Shown: positions 11,150 to 23,276, counted from the stretch's first letter. The stretch is DNA of 64,000 bases from Pleurotus djamor (GCA_029747585.1 JAPEVF010000146.1:1-64000); one strand, 5' to 3'. Made by a program: numbers and translations. Notes: generated from the sequence alone by a model not told the origin.

Positions 11150-11594
11150 CTAGACACAATCGGCTATGTCCTTTTCCTTGCCTGGTGGTGCGGCGAATTG
11201 AACGAATGGCATATCCCGAACGGACTCAAGGTCGCCTGAAGATGAGCTCATACGCCGTTCCTTCTTGCCGTAGGGCGGTGCAATCGTCTCCGACGGGCTA
11301 CTGAAACCAAACTCATTGAGAACCATGTCAATGGCATCGGCGAAGAACGCGAACTCACGCAAATTCCTCCATTGTGATGTGCTCTGTGGTTACCCGAATT
11401 TCCGGGCGGTGGGGCCTGGGCAGAGGAAGGCTACTTCCGCGGTTGGTCATAACAACGTTGCCGCTGACCTGCGAGGTTGTGTGAACGTATACACCCGGGG
11501 ATGCGAAACCTTGAAGGCGGATGACAGCACGGCATGCTGCAATGGAACTGGGTGGAGCTTAGAATGGAACGCAGATACGAAGAAGACCACACAT
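11150..11594 (-). CDS. Small unknown protein, possibly mitochondrial
   Basis: Proposed exons: a short first exon (MCGLL, 11594), then CRAVIRLQGFASPGVYVHTT running into NVVMTNRGSSLPLPRPHRPE and VTTEHITMEEFA. After an intron of about 60 nt follows SPSETIAPPYGKKERRMSSS, and the end is PPGKEKDIADCV (stop 11150-11152). The product would be about 115 residues. The Arg-containing, Ser/Ala-rich start could be a mitochondrial presequence, but I do not recognise the family. The start exon is the least certain part. It lies 66 bp downstream of the 7TM gene on the same strand. Confidence 0.45.
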
Positions 11595-11660
11595 ACGAAA
11601 CAGCAGCAGCAGGAACCTAGAAGATTTTGTCAATGATCCGGCTATCAAGGGTGAACAGGA

Positions 11661-12973
11661 CTAAGAGCGTACTGTAGCGATACTGTCCAGGAATAGCCAG
11701 CGTACGTGAGATACCGACGAGGAATTTCAAATGTCTCCACTCACACATTCATGATCACTGATGAGGGAGAAATCCATTAGGGACCCGGAAGCGAAAAGGG
11801 AGAAAGAACAACGTACTGTTCAAATTAATGACGTTCAATATCTGATGCGTTTATCAGAAGAGAACTCGAAGGGGATGCAAGTGGAGAGCTCAGAGGACGT
11901 ACGGCGGGGACGGAATTGGTTGTGAAAGTAACGAGGAAGTATATGAGACCATCTTTGAACAGAAGTTTCCAGAGGTCTGTTCGCGCGGAGTGTTTCCCCA
12001 TGAGGGCGAACATTGTAAATATCAGGATGATGAGATCAAAGCCCATGGCTATAACCCATAGATCAGAGGCGATGAGTTCCCGGGTAAAGTTGACTTACTG
12101 TAAAAGAATGTGACGTTTAATAAGGAGGGGTTAGTAGCGTCGACAGCACATGCATTGACGCGTGGGTCCCAAACGGCCGTGACGATGAACATGCCCCGGT
12201 ACAGAACAGCCCAGTGACCTAGACAGAGCAAGCCGAGCGGAATGATAACCTTGATACGGCGTTCCCAAAGTGCGATCCTGTTGGCCGAGGCGGTGAGCAA
12301 CATCCATACCAGTTTACACATAATAGAGGGAATGGCTTACGTTCTTAGCATAAGGGAGGTGGATGCACACAAGATGGACATGTTGCCAGTCCACTAGAAA
12401 CAGCCTTAGCAAAGTTTAGCTGTCGCAACGCGGGTGACCCACCGAATTGAAGGTGTACAAAGCCTGTTGAGGAGTCAACTAAACAGTACAGGAGCGTAGT
12501 TGGAAAAACATACACCACAATTTATCTGTGCGAACGGGACGGGCTTAATATCATGGCTAGTACAAGAACAGCGCTCGCATACCTCAGAAGAGACAGTGAA
12601 CGATATTATCCTGGAACTGAAGCGTTAGTTCCGCCACAGTCATGAGAAAGACGAAAACGTACAAGCCAATGAACGCGAAGAAGATGCAATATCGAGAGAG
12701 GAAGAAGAAAACTGGCAAGTGAACGTTATTGCGTGCGTACAGAGACAACAAGGCTAGAACTGACTCTGAAACAAAGGTCAGTAGATAGTAAGCAAATAGT
12801 TGGATACGGCGTACCAAGGGCCATCGAAACTTTCGCCGACCAGTGATGAGTGACCACTCGAAGCCACTGGTCACGAAAAGTTCCCAGACGTAGACACCGA
12901 ACAAGGCATAAATCAAGGACTGGAATACGTCCGCGTCCTTTTGAATTTCTTTGGGATCCGACCAGTTGACCAT
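11661..12973 (-). CDS. Agaricomycete multi-pass membrane protein of unknown function
   Basis: The start MVNWSDPKEIQKDADVFQSL leads into FGVYVWELFVTSGFEWSLIT and the motif GRRKFRWPL, typical of a large basidiomycete-specific 7TM family. Later exons give FFFLSRYCIFFAFIGL, EINCGALYTFNS, TGNMSILCASTSLMLRT, IALWERRIKVIIPLGLLCLG and LLFKDGLIYFLVTFTTNSVP. About nine exons are needed; several are very short (one encodes only ILNVINLN). The last proposed exon gives IATVRS and a stop at 11661. Hydrophobic segments predict about seven helices. The function is unknown; membership of a rapidly expanding family is inference from the N-terminal signature. Confidence 0.8.
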
Positions 12974-13905
12974 GGTAGACTGAGGGGGGCAAGTTAGAAG
13001 GAATGGCACAACGAACTTGGACGTAAACGACTCACCAAGTCTGGCGTCGCGGTTTAGTTGAGGAGGGGGGAATGGGGGAAGCCGGAGAAGCGACTAAGTA
13101 CATTATGTAGATGGATGAACAGGTTTAAAAGTGATTGTACGGCGCTCAGCACGTGTAGGTATGTAATGATCAGTAAATTGCGTTGACGGAATTGGTACCA
13201 AACTTCTTTCTCGGCGTCTTCTCGCGCTTCCTTCTCACCAATTTACCTTTTCAGTCGCTTGGCCCTGAGCTTCGTTCCCCGTCGACCCTGCCGCCGTCGA
13301 GGCAATGTTCATCGACGTTTTCGATCACTCATTGTCCATAACGATCCTCGTTTCACCTCGTCCACATTCTGTTAGCTATGCTATGTTTCTCGACAGTATT
13401 AAACACATGGCAGGCAGCATCTCTCCGATTGATGCGAGAGGCTGACAGATACATTTTACACACGCCCTTCAGAAATTTGCTCGCTTCGGAGTCGCACCTT
13501 CCCTCCACCACAGACTTTGTGCCTTTTCTATTGGAAGATAAAAACCAAAATCTTAACGGGATTACGACCACCGCGGAGAGCCTAACGCCATCATCTTGAA
13601 GCTGAGGAAAGACACATAAGTAGCTATTCCACAATTTCGGGCTCTCGCAACTTCCTTCAGCAGGGCGGATACACTAGTCAAGGGCCGATCATGCCCAAGT
13701 TGTGTGTTTGCATTGATGAGTAGAAGGAATATACAAAGTTGGCCTCCCATTGAAGCGTCGGCGGGTATTCTCCCCACCCACTGGAACGAGATATATTTAA
13801 AATGGAAGCGTACATACATAGCAAGCAATAGGAACTGATCCTATCATTGAGCAAACGTCAATGAAGGTATGCACGACGCCACAGCCCCGGAGGATATGAT
13901 CGCTT
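12974..13905. other. Intergenic region, no supported gene
   Basis: About 930 bp lies between the 7TM gene start and the ERB1 stop. Small open frames exist on both strands (for example 13378-13599 plus and 13562-13828 minus), but none has a family match or splice-supported extension. The 150 bases next to 12973 probably hold the 7TM promoter. Confidence 0.5.
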
Positions 13906-16523
13906 CTAACTACACCACACGCTGACAGTCCCATCGGCACCACTAGCCACCAGCCATGGTTGGCGATGACACCATCGCACTTGCAAGACGCCGAGGCCAT
14001 CCTTGATATCATGTCCCCGAAGAATCTTCAATGGGACGATCAAGGGATCTGTCATAAGATCATTGTAAACTCGAGCATGGAAGACCTGAATGGCACCGTC
14101 ATCTGAAGACGACGCAAACAAGGGATATGTCGGGTGGAAATGCAATGATCTGATGGCTTTTGTGTGATACCTGTTGTGATTTAGCGTTCATGGAAGCGGT
14201 CCTCCAAGAATCATGAGTCACTTACCGTAGTACTTTGTACGGTTTATCGCTGAGTTCCAAGTCAAACCAACAAAGCTTTCGGTCATACCCCCCAACGATG
14301 AGGTGGTCACCAGATGGGTGGATATCCATAGATGATATCCATTTTATACCAGGCATCAGCGTCTTCAATAACTTTTGCTCCGAGAGGTTGTATATCCGAA
14401 CATACTGCTGTGTCTGGGGTAATCAAACGGTAAATGGAGGAATGCGTGGCAATGATAAATTGGGGCTTACGGCGACGAAGAAATGCGGTTTGGAAGGATG
14501 GAAGAGTACCAGTTGGACGGACCCTCGAACTTTGTTGAAGGGCGCCTGGGAATGGCGCCTAGAAAGTTGGTGTATCCAGACGCCAGACTGAGTACCGCCG
14601 CTCGCTAACAAGGTTAAGTTAGAATTCGAGGGTTGTGACGAACAATGGGATACGTACAAACAGAAGCGAGGTAGTCACCGCGACGATGCCATGCGATATG
14701 GGTGGGTGTACCAGAGGAAGGTGGAAGGGTTACGACGAGTGTGCTTAGGTCCGAGGAAGTGGAAGAGGCCCATTTCACGGGAGAAGGCGTGGCGGGAGGT
14801 GGAGGGAGGGTAGCAGGTGCCAATAACGACTGAGTGGACGAAAACACGCTGGGAGGTAAATTCGGAGGAATTATGAAGTGAAGAGCTTCCTCACTAAGAA
14901 GGTGAATTAGTTAGGCGGAGGAATAAAGAAGGGAAGCAACTTACACCCCAACAACGAAGAATGTTGCGTCTGACCGCGGAGACCATTCCAAAGCCCCAAT
15001 TTTGCTGTCGAATTTCCACCGTTTGACTTCCTTCCCAACGTTAACTTCCCAAAGGCTAACTATACCGTCTTCATCACCGCTGACGGCCCAGGCACCATCC
15101 GGACTGATACTTAAAGCTCGCACACGGCCATGAGGATGAGTTACTTTCAGGGATTTGTAATTAGGGAATGGCTTGAGGCTACTTGGGCTAGGTAGTTTGG
15201 GGATAAGGTTATTGGGGTCGATGTTGAGTTTCTTCCTCTGTATTCGTGGGGCAAGGTAGAGGTCCAGTTGTCGATTGAACCGTTCTTTGATGAATTGGTC
15301 ATAGCCAGGGACCAAGCGTAGGGAAGAATATTTTTGAGGTAGATAGTCTCGTTCTCTGTCTTCGGGATCTAAACTCTCCCATTCGGCCTTCTCGGCATCG
15401 GTGGGGAGGTACTCTTCAGGAGGGTTATATGATTCAGAATTCGTCGGTAGAAGAGGTTTTGGCGCGGGCAGCGGGGGTTGCTCGGAGGATGACTGCTCCG
15501 ACCATATTGAATAGAATTGGAACTTGGAGTCGGCAGTTTTGGGTTTGTTCGGAAGAATTCGTCCTTGTCGGATAGCCCGAACGATTTTCATGATCTAGTG
15601 GCTATGTTCAAATGTTCTGTCATTAATCAAAAATGAAAAGTTTTGCTTACCTTCTTTTTCTCCCATTTACTAGCAATCCAGCGGCGTTTTGGCTCAGGAG
15701 CGGCTGATAGAGGCATGACTTCCTCCTTTCCCTTACCAGTGAACCACTCTACTGTTGGTTCGTAAGGATCATAATGGGAATCTGGGTTTTCGCCCTCATA
15801 CAGTCTGCGAATGATGTCGAGCTCCTCAGGGGAAAGCTGCTTGTCAGCTTGCATTTTTTGGTCGAATGCTGATGTCCTGTACAACATCGTCAGCTTCGGA
15901 GGAGAAAATATACGATGAGTGACAGACCATGAATCGGGGTCGTCTACAGTTTTCAGAAATTTATCAAGTTCATCACCCCGTGCTGGACGCAGTACTTTCT
16001 TCCCCTCTATGTCATACCCAACATGGGGCATGTCGTCGTACCAATGCATTGGAACATTCCCGATGCGATTCGGAGACTAACTATTGCGTTGAGAGCTCGA
16101 TCATAGGGCCAAAAGTTTGAACTCACGTCCTCAGTGGAAGAGTCAGAGTCATAGTCTGGTTCAATCTCTGGGTAGACGCGTTTCGGTTGACCAGTGATAT
16201 CAGAGACTACGGTCTTCGCTTTTGGAAAGATGTGCACAGAGTCATCGGAGTCCGAGCCTGAGCCTGAGCTTTCTTCGTCTTCAGTTTCAGCCTCATCGTC
16301 GTCCTCTTCTCCCTCTGCGCTATCCGAGTCTTCGTCCTCACTGTCGCTAGCGATGTCGATCTCGGGAAATTGGTCCACGGCACCGTCGTCAGAGTCAACT
16401 TCTTCAGCATCCTCTTCATCGCTGAGCATTTCCAAGCGAGTTATGCCGTTTGAAAGTTCATTGTCAAGAGATTCCTGTGCTTCCGGGAGCTTTCGCTTTT
16501 TTGTTGGATTTTGCGGGGCTCAT
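13906..16523 (-). CDS. ERB1: Ribosome biogenesis protein ERB1/BOP1
   Basis: ERB1 is the scaffold of the PeBoW (Nop7-Erb1-Ytm1) complex needed for 27S pre-rRNA processing and 60S assembly. An acidic N-terminus ([20 protein letters not shown]) is followed by the BOP1NT domain ([19 protein letters not shown], then [17 protein letters not shown] and [19 protein letters not shown]). C-terminal WD40 repeats follow, ending [17 protein letters not shown]. At least six introns interrupt it, for example the one after DDPDSW. The natural start MSPAKSNKK (16523) is out of frame with the rest by one base: a run of six T at 16497-16502 needs to be five for [19 protein letters not shown]. The next in-frame Met is at 16435. 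A homopolymer error is likely. Confidence 0.93.
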
Positions 16524-16680
16524 GATGAGTACCTATAATTAACGACAAAAACTTTGAGAGCGTAGTGATCGAGCCCACGTGGGTGTGAAGCCAATAGCGT
16601 GGAAATTCAACAACCTACAACTACCGCCCACATCTGGCGAGCGACTCGAAGTCACCTCCACTTTGCTCAGGGCTTTTAAA
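16524..16680. promoter_or_regulatory. Shared promoter, ERB1 / ARP4
   Basis: A 157-bp spacer separates the divergent ERB1 and ARP4 starts. It contains a perfect E-box palindrome CACGTG at about 16576-16581, a motif bound by bHLH factors and often found near ribosome-biogenesis genes. Its use here is inferred. Confidence 0.45.
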
Positions 16681-18423
16681 ATGGTCAACTATGGGGGCGG
16701 TATGATCTTCTATGCTATCAGATGGAATTTTGACTCATGTTCCGGACAGATGAGGTTTCGGCCTTAGTTGTTGATATTGGTTCATCCTCTCTCCGTGCTG
16801 GATATGCAGGCGACGACACACCCAAGGCTGTGATCCCAACTTCATTCGGTTTCGTCAGTAAACCAACTGATGCTGATGTACCGATGGAAAATGGGGCTGA
16901 GGGAGGTGAAACGACTTCAACGACGCGTTCAACCTTCCAGTATTACTTCGGCCACAATGGCCCTTCGACATGGAGAGCTGGGATGGAAGTGAGCAATCCC
17001 CTTCGTGACGGGCTCAGTNCGTGTAATCTCAAAGGTNTCTTTGGTCTCACTCAAATATGTGTCACTAGTTCACGACTTCACCGCCGTTCGCCCTCTACTC
17101 GAACACGCACTTGGTGATGTGATGCGCGTCAACCCTGCAGAACATCCAGTATTGGTGACTGAGCCACCATGGAACACACCAGCTAACAGGGAGCGTATGG
17201 CAGAAATAATGTTCGAAGAGATGAACGTGCCTGCGTTTTATATTGCGAACACTGGCGTCCTCAACGCGTGAGTTCGCCTTCTTGAGTTTGTCATGCTTGT
17301 TGACCTTTTCATAGCTTCGCTGCTGGGAAAGGGTCTGCACTGGTCATCGACATTGGTCACTCCATGGCCAGTGTCACACCAGTGGTCGACGGGTTCGTCC
17401 TCAGAAAAGGCCTTGCAACATCCTCACTCCCCAAGCTTGTTCGCGCTCACGCAAAACACCTCCTTATGAACCCAAGTCAATACCGATCGGGTATCGAACT
17501 TTTACCCCATCAGCTCATCGCCAGTCGATCCGTATGGTTCCTTCTTCGCTGTCCACCTNTCTCTTATCTTATCTNTTTCGCGCCAGGCTGTTGAACCCGG
17601 CGCNCCNCCTCGTTACACATTACGGGAGGATCGTATCCCTGGGGTAACCGAAACCTGGAAAGCNCATTGCGAGTCAAGAGANGTCGATGAATGGATGCAA
17701 AGCGTCGCTGGTATAATGGAAACAGGCTGGAACGATCAGTAAGACCTTCTCTTCCTCCCCAGGTACTCAACCCTCCTGANNTACTCAGAGCTGCTGCTGC
17801 TCGTCCGCCCAAACAATATGAATTCCCCACAGGCTACAACACCTACTTTTCAGTTGACCGTCTCTCTGTGGGAGAGCAGTTCTTCTTCCACAACCCTCAG
17901 TTTGTCGTACGTTCCCTCAACCCTCAATTCTCATCTTCTACGCTTTCTCATGACTTCAATTCAGGCCAACAATCCAAACCTACCGAAAAACATCCCCGCT
18001 CTCATCGGAGAGTCCCTTCGCGCGTGTGACCCCGAAATGAGACAAGTTCTCATGGGCAATGTTGTCCTCACTGGTGGTGGTAGTATGTTTACAGGTTTTG
18101 GAGACCGTTTATCCACAGAATTATCACGGTCATTCCCTCATGTATGTGAATTCATACGACATTTATTGCGCCTTGAGCTCATTTGCCTTTCCACCTTCAG
18201 GTCAAGATACACGCACCTGGTAACCCGACTGAACGCCGATACGGTGGCTGGTTGGGCGGAAGCATTCTAGCCAGCTTGGGCACCTTCCACCAACTATGGA
18301 TTAGTAAGGAGGAGTGGCAGGTNCGATCTGTCTTTAATATCTGGTTGCCATGTTTTAGTCGAACTGATTGATACGTCTTCGTAGGAACATGGGAAACCAA
18401 TCGTTGGACAACGATGTAAATGA
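16681..18423 (+). CDS. ARP4: Actin-related protein 4 (ARP4/BAF53)
   Basis: ARP4 is a nuclear actin-related subunit of NuA4, INO80 and SWR1 chromatin complexes. The 19-nt first exon gives MVNYGG and joins to [20 protein letters not shown], the actin phosphate-1 region. Then come NPLRDGL + [60 protein letters not shown] (phosphate 2) and [20 protein letters not shown] (adenosine motif). The end is [20 protein letters not shown], then EEWQ + [12 protein letters not shown], stop at 18421-18423. A Ser/Thr-rich insert after [13 protein letters not shown] is typical of ARP4 rather than actin. Several N lie in introns and third codon positions. Confidence 0.93.
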
Positions 18424-18838
18424 GCCATGGCGTAGGATTGTAGATTGTAACCATGTAACTCAGTCCTCTGTCTTTATCATGATTTATTGCAAAACGCCGG
18501 AGCATTCATATAGAACAACCTATACAACAGGGAGCGACACCACGGTTAAGAGGGATCTCAATACACATACGACAACGAACAAAACAAACTACCATCGTAG
18601 GAAGCTCTGCCTCCCCAACTCAGNTAGCACGCCAACTACACGGACGGGAGTGAGAAAGCAAGGAAGGAGGGGTTGCGTAGCCGCGCACAAAAACAACGCG
18701 ACCCAATTCAAACAGACCAATGTCCACACAAAAGGGAAAAGAATGTTGTAGATAGAATACGGACAAAAAGGATGTCGCAGAGAGAATTGGTTGGATATCG
18801 GTATCGAAACCAAAGACGTGGGCNAGCCAGAGCNAGTC
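18424..18838. other. Convergent intergenic region
   Basis: These 415 bp lie between two convergent genes and probably hold both 3' UTRs. I see no gene, RNA or repeat. Confidence 0.5.
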
Positions 18839-20394
18839 TTAAAATGCTTCAACTTCTCTTCTTTCACGAGCACCCATNAACATTCCTAAGCCGCCAATGG
18901 CCTGTCTCCTTATCCTCGTCGCGAAATTCTTTGGCCCAAGCTCGTCCAGGCCAGAAGGCGGCCCACGGGGTTGCCTAACTGGCTGGTTAGTCATCCTGTG
19001 ACTAACCACAACTTGGGGGATCGGAATAGGCGAAGGAGCGGGTCGACCGATACCCAAACCTTCNTAAAGCTTCTTCGTCGCTTCTTCGCGAGGGGAAAGG
19101 GGAGAATCATTGGAGGACGAAGAATGAGGGGTGGTGGGAGAGGAGTTGGAATTTACAGACTTCCCCGAGGAATCGGTGGACGACGCATCGTCCGCGTCTT
19201 GATCGTGNTCAGAAGGATCAGAGGACGCGGAGCCAATAGCGACAGCGATGGGTTTGGCCTGAATCATACTGAATCTCAAAGGCTGAGGACGGGATTTGAC
19301 AGGGGTAGTTCCGCCACTGGCCACACTGGGACTAGCTGGGAGGGGAGGGGAAATGCGAAGGTTCTCTGGAGGCGGAGGGGTAACATGAACCGATGGTGAT
19401 GTAACAGAGCGATTGGCACCGCTGAGGACCGAGTTGTTGCCACCGCGGCGCCAGGAGACAGCCGCATCTGACTTGGATGGAGCAACATCGGGAGATTGAG
19501 TGACATTGGCTCTGCCGAGAGAGGTTCCACCACTGATAACAGTCGTTGAACCCGGGGTAAGCGGCGTAGGGCCAACGTCGTCGCCATTGTATTGCTGGCT
19601 AGGGCGAGGAGGTGTCCCATTTCCGGTGAGACTCACTGTACGGCTCCCAAAGCGACCGCCCAGTGCTGCCGTCATCGGAACCTGGTCGTCGCTGTTAGCC
19701 ACTGACTGACCGAGCTGTGATCTCTGTTGCTCGACGTGATTGGCACGTCGGGCTTGTGCACTCAAGGTAGCGGAGCGCAGATCGAATCCGTTGCTGAGGG
19801 GGCCAGCAGAGGCCGGAGGGTTGAAGCCCATGCTAACACGCCTCTCACGAACCTGAGCCTGAGCCATTAGCTCTGCTTGTGCTTGATATTGTTGCGCTTG
19901 CACCGCCTGCAAGGNTGATTATTATAACACACATGTCTAAGTAACGATGGGAAACTTACCTGCATTCTCATGATTTCAAGTTGCATCATCTGCATTTGGA
20001 GGGCCTGTTGCTGCAGATTNACGGGCTGCGAGAGCATGGTTGGAGTCATGGGGGCGTTGAGCGGCATATTGNCGTGCATGTTCTGCTGATGAGAGAATCG
20101 ATTGTTCGGGCCATCAACAGCGGCGGTCATGGGCATGTTACGGGGAGCAAAAGCGTTGCCATAATGGCTGGCATATGGGTTTTGCTGATAATCCACTGAT
20201 TCGGGAGACTCGTCCTCTTCAGGGAAGATAGCCTGGGATCGCTGAGAAACAAATCGAGGGGCAGGGTTGATATTGAAAGTGGTGGCGGCTGGGCCAGCTG
20301 TCTGGGGAAAAGAAGAAGACACTGAGCGTACGCCGCCCGTACGGAGGCCAGCGAGGAGGGAAGCGCGGGGGTTGGGGGCGGGTGTGGTGGACAT
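18839..20394 (-). CDS. Conserved fungal protein, Gln/Ser/Pro-rich, function unknown
   Basis: Two exons: 20394-19958 begins MSTTPAPNPRASLLAGLRTG and ends in a Gln/Met-rich helix (LQQQALQMQMMQLEIMRMQ). After a short intron, AVQAQQYQAQAELMAQAQV continues that helix. A long disordered Ser/Thr/Pro region follows, then a basic C-terminus (FATRIRRQAIGGLGM, MGARERREVEAF, stop 18839-18841). The Gln-rich region predicts a coiled coil. The tail ATRIRR...GARERREVEAF looks conserved and may be the functional part. I do not know a function. Confidence 0.75.
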
Positions 20395-20970
20395 TGTGCT
20401 GAAGTTGGATCAAGACGAGGGGGCGAGTGGGACTAGGCGGTGTTGGGGGACCTTGGGAGAAGGGATGGTAGGGGATTTGTTGTGGACGAGGGTACTATAT
20501 AACAAGAAACGAAGAAAATCCTCCACTGAGTTGACGACTGATGTGTGGGTCAGCCACAGCTGTTGACCGACGTAGCAGATTTATACGCACTGTGGCGGCT
20601 ACTCTGCGCACAACTTTTCTCTCTCTGACTCAATCTCGAAGNTTGGAAGCTTGATTTGTTTGAAAAAGCGAGTTTTCGAGTCTCTGCGCAGTCTTGGAAC
20701 GGGACGAGGTTGGCGGGGCTTGAGATGAGAAAATTAAGAGGGGAAAGAAGAAGTATATGGTTTGTTTGTGNGATATGTATATATATGAGAGGGAGAGAGA
20801 AAAGGAAAGCTAGCCAACAGACAAGAAGGGAGAGGAGGAGGAGGAGAGAAGAAAAGATGAGAGTCAAGAGCAAGAGAGGTCCGAAGGGTCGAGACAGTGG
20901 GGAGGTTATCAATCGTGACGATGCACGTGGATTCGGTCACAACAAAAAGCAATACCCTACGGTGTAACAG
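20395..20970. other. Intergenic region with purine tract
   Basis: These 576 bp lie upstream of the Gln/Ser-rich gene and downstream of TRS20. A strong GA-rich tract spans about 20785-20870 on the plus strand (CT-rich on the minus, sense for the downstream gene), consistent with a CT-rich fungal promoter. No gene is seen. Confidence 0.5.
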
Positions 20971-21667
20971 TCACAGGTATCTCTTTGCACTCGTTCGCAC
21001 CCTCGAATCAAACACTGGACTCCGAATGCTCGTGTGGGCGGTGTGAAAAGGGTTCAGCATCGTCTGTTGTATCAGAATCAACATCATCCCTCACAACANC
21101 AACGGACNCCAAACCTTGATGTACACTTCCCAGACTTCCATGAAAAACGACTTGATTCCATCATCGTTCTTCCCCTCATGTAGCAGAATGAACTTCATGT
21201 CTGTGCAGCAATCAACATCTCCGTCCCACGNATACAACAACCGTCCACTCACTCCCAGGTGTAACNAATGCAGAAACAGTCCATTCGTTAAACTTATCCA
21301 CAGACTTGAGATACCTGAAACACAAGTAAGCAGAGCATGGGCGCGTGTCGCGGTTCGACNCTTATCCCCACATCGCATTGTCCTTTCGTGTTACATCTTC
21401 AATCGCATCAAGGCTCGCNTTCGCNATCATCTGTATGACATGGCGGTCNTGGCCCCCTCCCATTCGCACCCCTCCTCCAGTCGTATGGTGTGTGACACTG
21501 GAAGCTCCAGACAAAGCAGTCAGAGTTCCAGCGAAGGCACTTGTTGACCAACTCGGTAGATTCGCCGAGAGCGGGGAAGACACGGAGGCCGCTGGCTTTG
21601 TCGAATAATGGGTNAGCGAGTAAAGGGGNGTATCCGACGGCGAAACAATGAATAGATGGTGCGACAT
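20971..21667 (-). CDS. TRS20: TRAPP complex subunit TRS20/TRAPPC2 (sedlin)
   Basis: Sedlin is a longin-fold subunit of TRAPP, the tethering complex and GEF for Rab1/Ypt1 in ER-Golgi traffic. The start MSHHLFIVSPSD leads to DRHVIQM and ASLDAIEDVTRKDNAM, then YLKSVDKFNEWTVSAF, NMKFILLHEGKNDDGIKSFF and MEVWEVYIK + TMLNPF. The end is SPVFDSRVRTSAKRYL (stop 20971-20973). Three introns are needed. A Ser/Thr/Gly-rich insert of about 50 residues (from STKPAASVSSPL to GGGVRMGGG) splits the first strand from helix 1, where yeast and animal proteins have a short loop. Several N occur in this gene. Confidence 0.88.
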
Positions 21668-21757
21668 TAGAGCGAAAGTGAGANNTCAGCCTGGTCAGGA
21701 CATCGCACACCAAAAAGGGGAGTTGATGTACACACGACCAAATAACTTCTTGCCTTG
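21668..21757. promoter_or_regulatory. 90-bp shared promoter, TRS20 / MDM10
   Basis: Only 90 bp separate the divergent ATGs of TRS20 and MDM10, the shortest such spacer in the window. Two unresolved bases lie at 21684-21685. No standard motif is seen. Confidence 0.5.
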
Positions 21758-23276
21758 ATGCACCCTTTCGCCTCGTATGTCCTCCGAAGCTANTATAAAG
21801 CAACGGGCTGGAATGAAGACAATCTATACGCAAACTTGACTCGGTCATCGAGCGGTGAGTCGNNCCATTCTNCCCAGNTTTCNCCGCCCTTATATTTNTN
21901 TAGCCATCCTTGACTTCACCGTTCCCCGAGGNCTCCATCTCAGCATCTCGAAATCACCAAATGCCNTGTTCAAAACCACATACACCATGACGGCCATGCC
22001 CTCTNTGAGNGGCTCCGTCGGNTACATNTTTACCTCTTGCGATCTNAATGTCAAGTCTTCTGGAGACGTCNGGTTCAAGGACATGATCGACCGTTTCCAG
22101 GTATATGACCAACCACGACGTCCTGAAGCAAAACCTGAGGAATGGTTGGCTGGNGAGAGGACTGATACGCGTGGTTAGTCCACNGCTAAGGCATGACCGA
22201 GTCGGCGCTCACCTCGCTCATATAGACTACCTGCTATACGGACGATTCTACCTCCCTTCTGGCCGGCTTGATGCGCTATATTCAACACGGCTATCTACAA
22301 ACTTACAAGGCATGGTGGCAGCAATATCTGAACCACCATCCTCATCTGCGCCCGTAAAGAAAGGTGCCGACCCAAGTAACATCATGTTCAACCTCCAACA
22401 TGATGTTGGGAAATGGTGTACGGAGTATTCATGGAGTGCTGAAGATGGCATGTGGGGTGTACGCGTTCTGCACAACTTTGGGCGTGTAGCTGGTGCGGAG
22501 GATGCGACAGANGCAGATGACGCCACGAGAGTCTCGAAAGAGAAGGTCAAACGTGTCGATGAAGAAGAGGCGACGGAAGGCGGTCTAAAAGGTCGCCTTT
22601 CTATGGGAGCGGAACTTTACTTTAGTGCAAAGGAACGCAGCGCCGGAGGTAAGTCGTTCTACATCATCTAGAACTTGAATCGCACCAACACCAATCTTCG
22701 TTTCAGTTTCTACTGGTATACGATTTTCGACCTTACCAGATGCCACACCACCCTCCTTCCAAATCCCCTCTTCCTCTTCATCTCCACTAGCAGGACCATC
22801 ACGCTGGACACCATCCCAACCTCCAACGACCATCACAGCACTATTCAACCCCATGTTAGGGCATCTATCTGGCGCCTACGCCGCACGAGTATCAAGAGAC
22901 CTGTCTTTGGCTTCACGGTTCGACTTTAACATGTATAGTTATGAAAGTGAATGGACGATGGGTGCAGAATGGTGGCTACGTCGGCCTTCCTTGCCTGTGA
23001 ATGACCAGGACGCCGAAGAGGATGTAATGCCCGGTCCCCACGAGCCTCCCGGTGAAGTCATTGGCGTCGTCAAAGCAAAGGCCTCAACTAGTAATGTACG
23101 CCAGCCTCACTTTTTGCTGATCGAACACTCACCATTCCTTCCAGGATGTTTCATTGATGTGGGAAGGTCGACTGCGAAACATGTTGGTTAGCCTGGGTGT
23201 CAAATCCAATTTCTCTAGTCGCACGAAACCGATTACAGCCATCGGTTTAGAATTATCTTACTTCAGTTCTGGTTGA
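21758..23276 (+). CDS. MDM10: MDM10, mitochondrial outer-membrane beta-barrel (ERMES/SAM)
   Basis: Mdm10 is a VDAC-like outer-membrane barrel that anchors the ER-mitochondria encounter structure and also joins the SAM complex. Exon 1 ([11 protein letters not shown], then [15 protein letters not shown]) joins across an intron to [16 protein letters not shown] and [12 protein letters not shown]. Later segments are [40 protein letters not shown] and [20 protein letters not shown]. The last is [10 protein letters not shown], with the C-terminal beta-signal and a stop at 23274-23276. The codon at 21792-21794 is TAN and must be Tyr, or the gene stops early. Other N sit on synonymous positions. Confidence 0.9.

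Noticed and set aside
13378..13828. Small open frames on both strands between the 7TM gene and ERB1
   Set aside because: They overlap each other, lack family features, and no intron joins extend them.
16497..16502. Programmed ribosomal frameshift in ERB1
   Set aside because: The required shift is +1 at the very start of the gene, with no known precedent in this family. A homopolymer length error is simpler.
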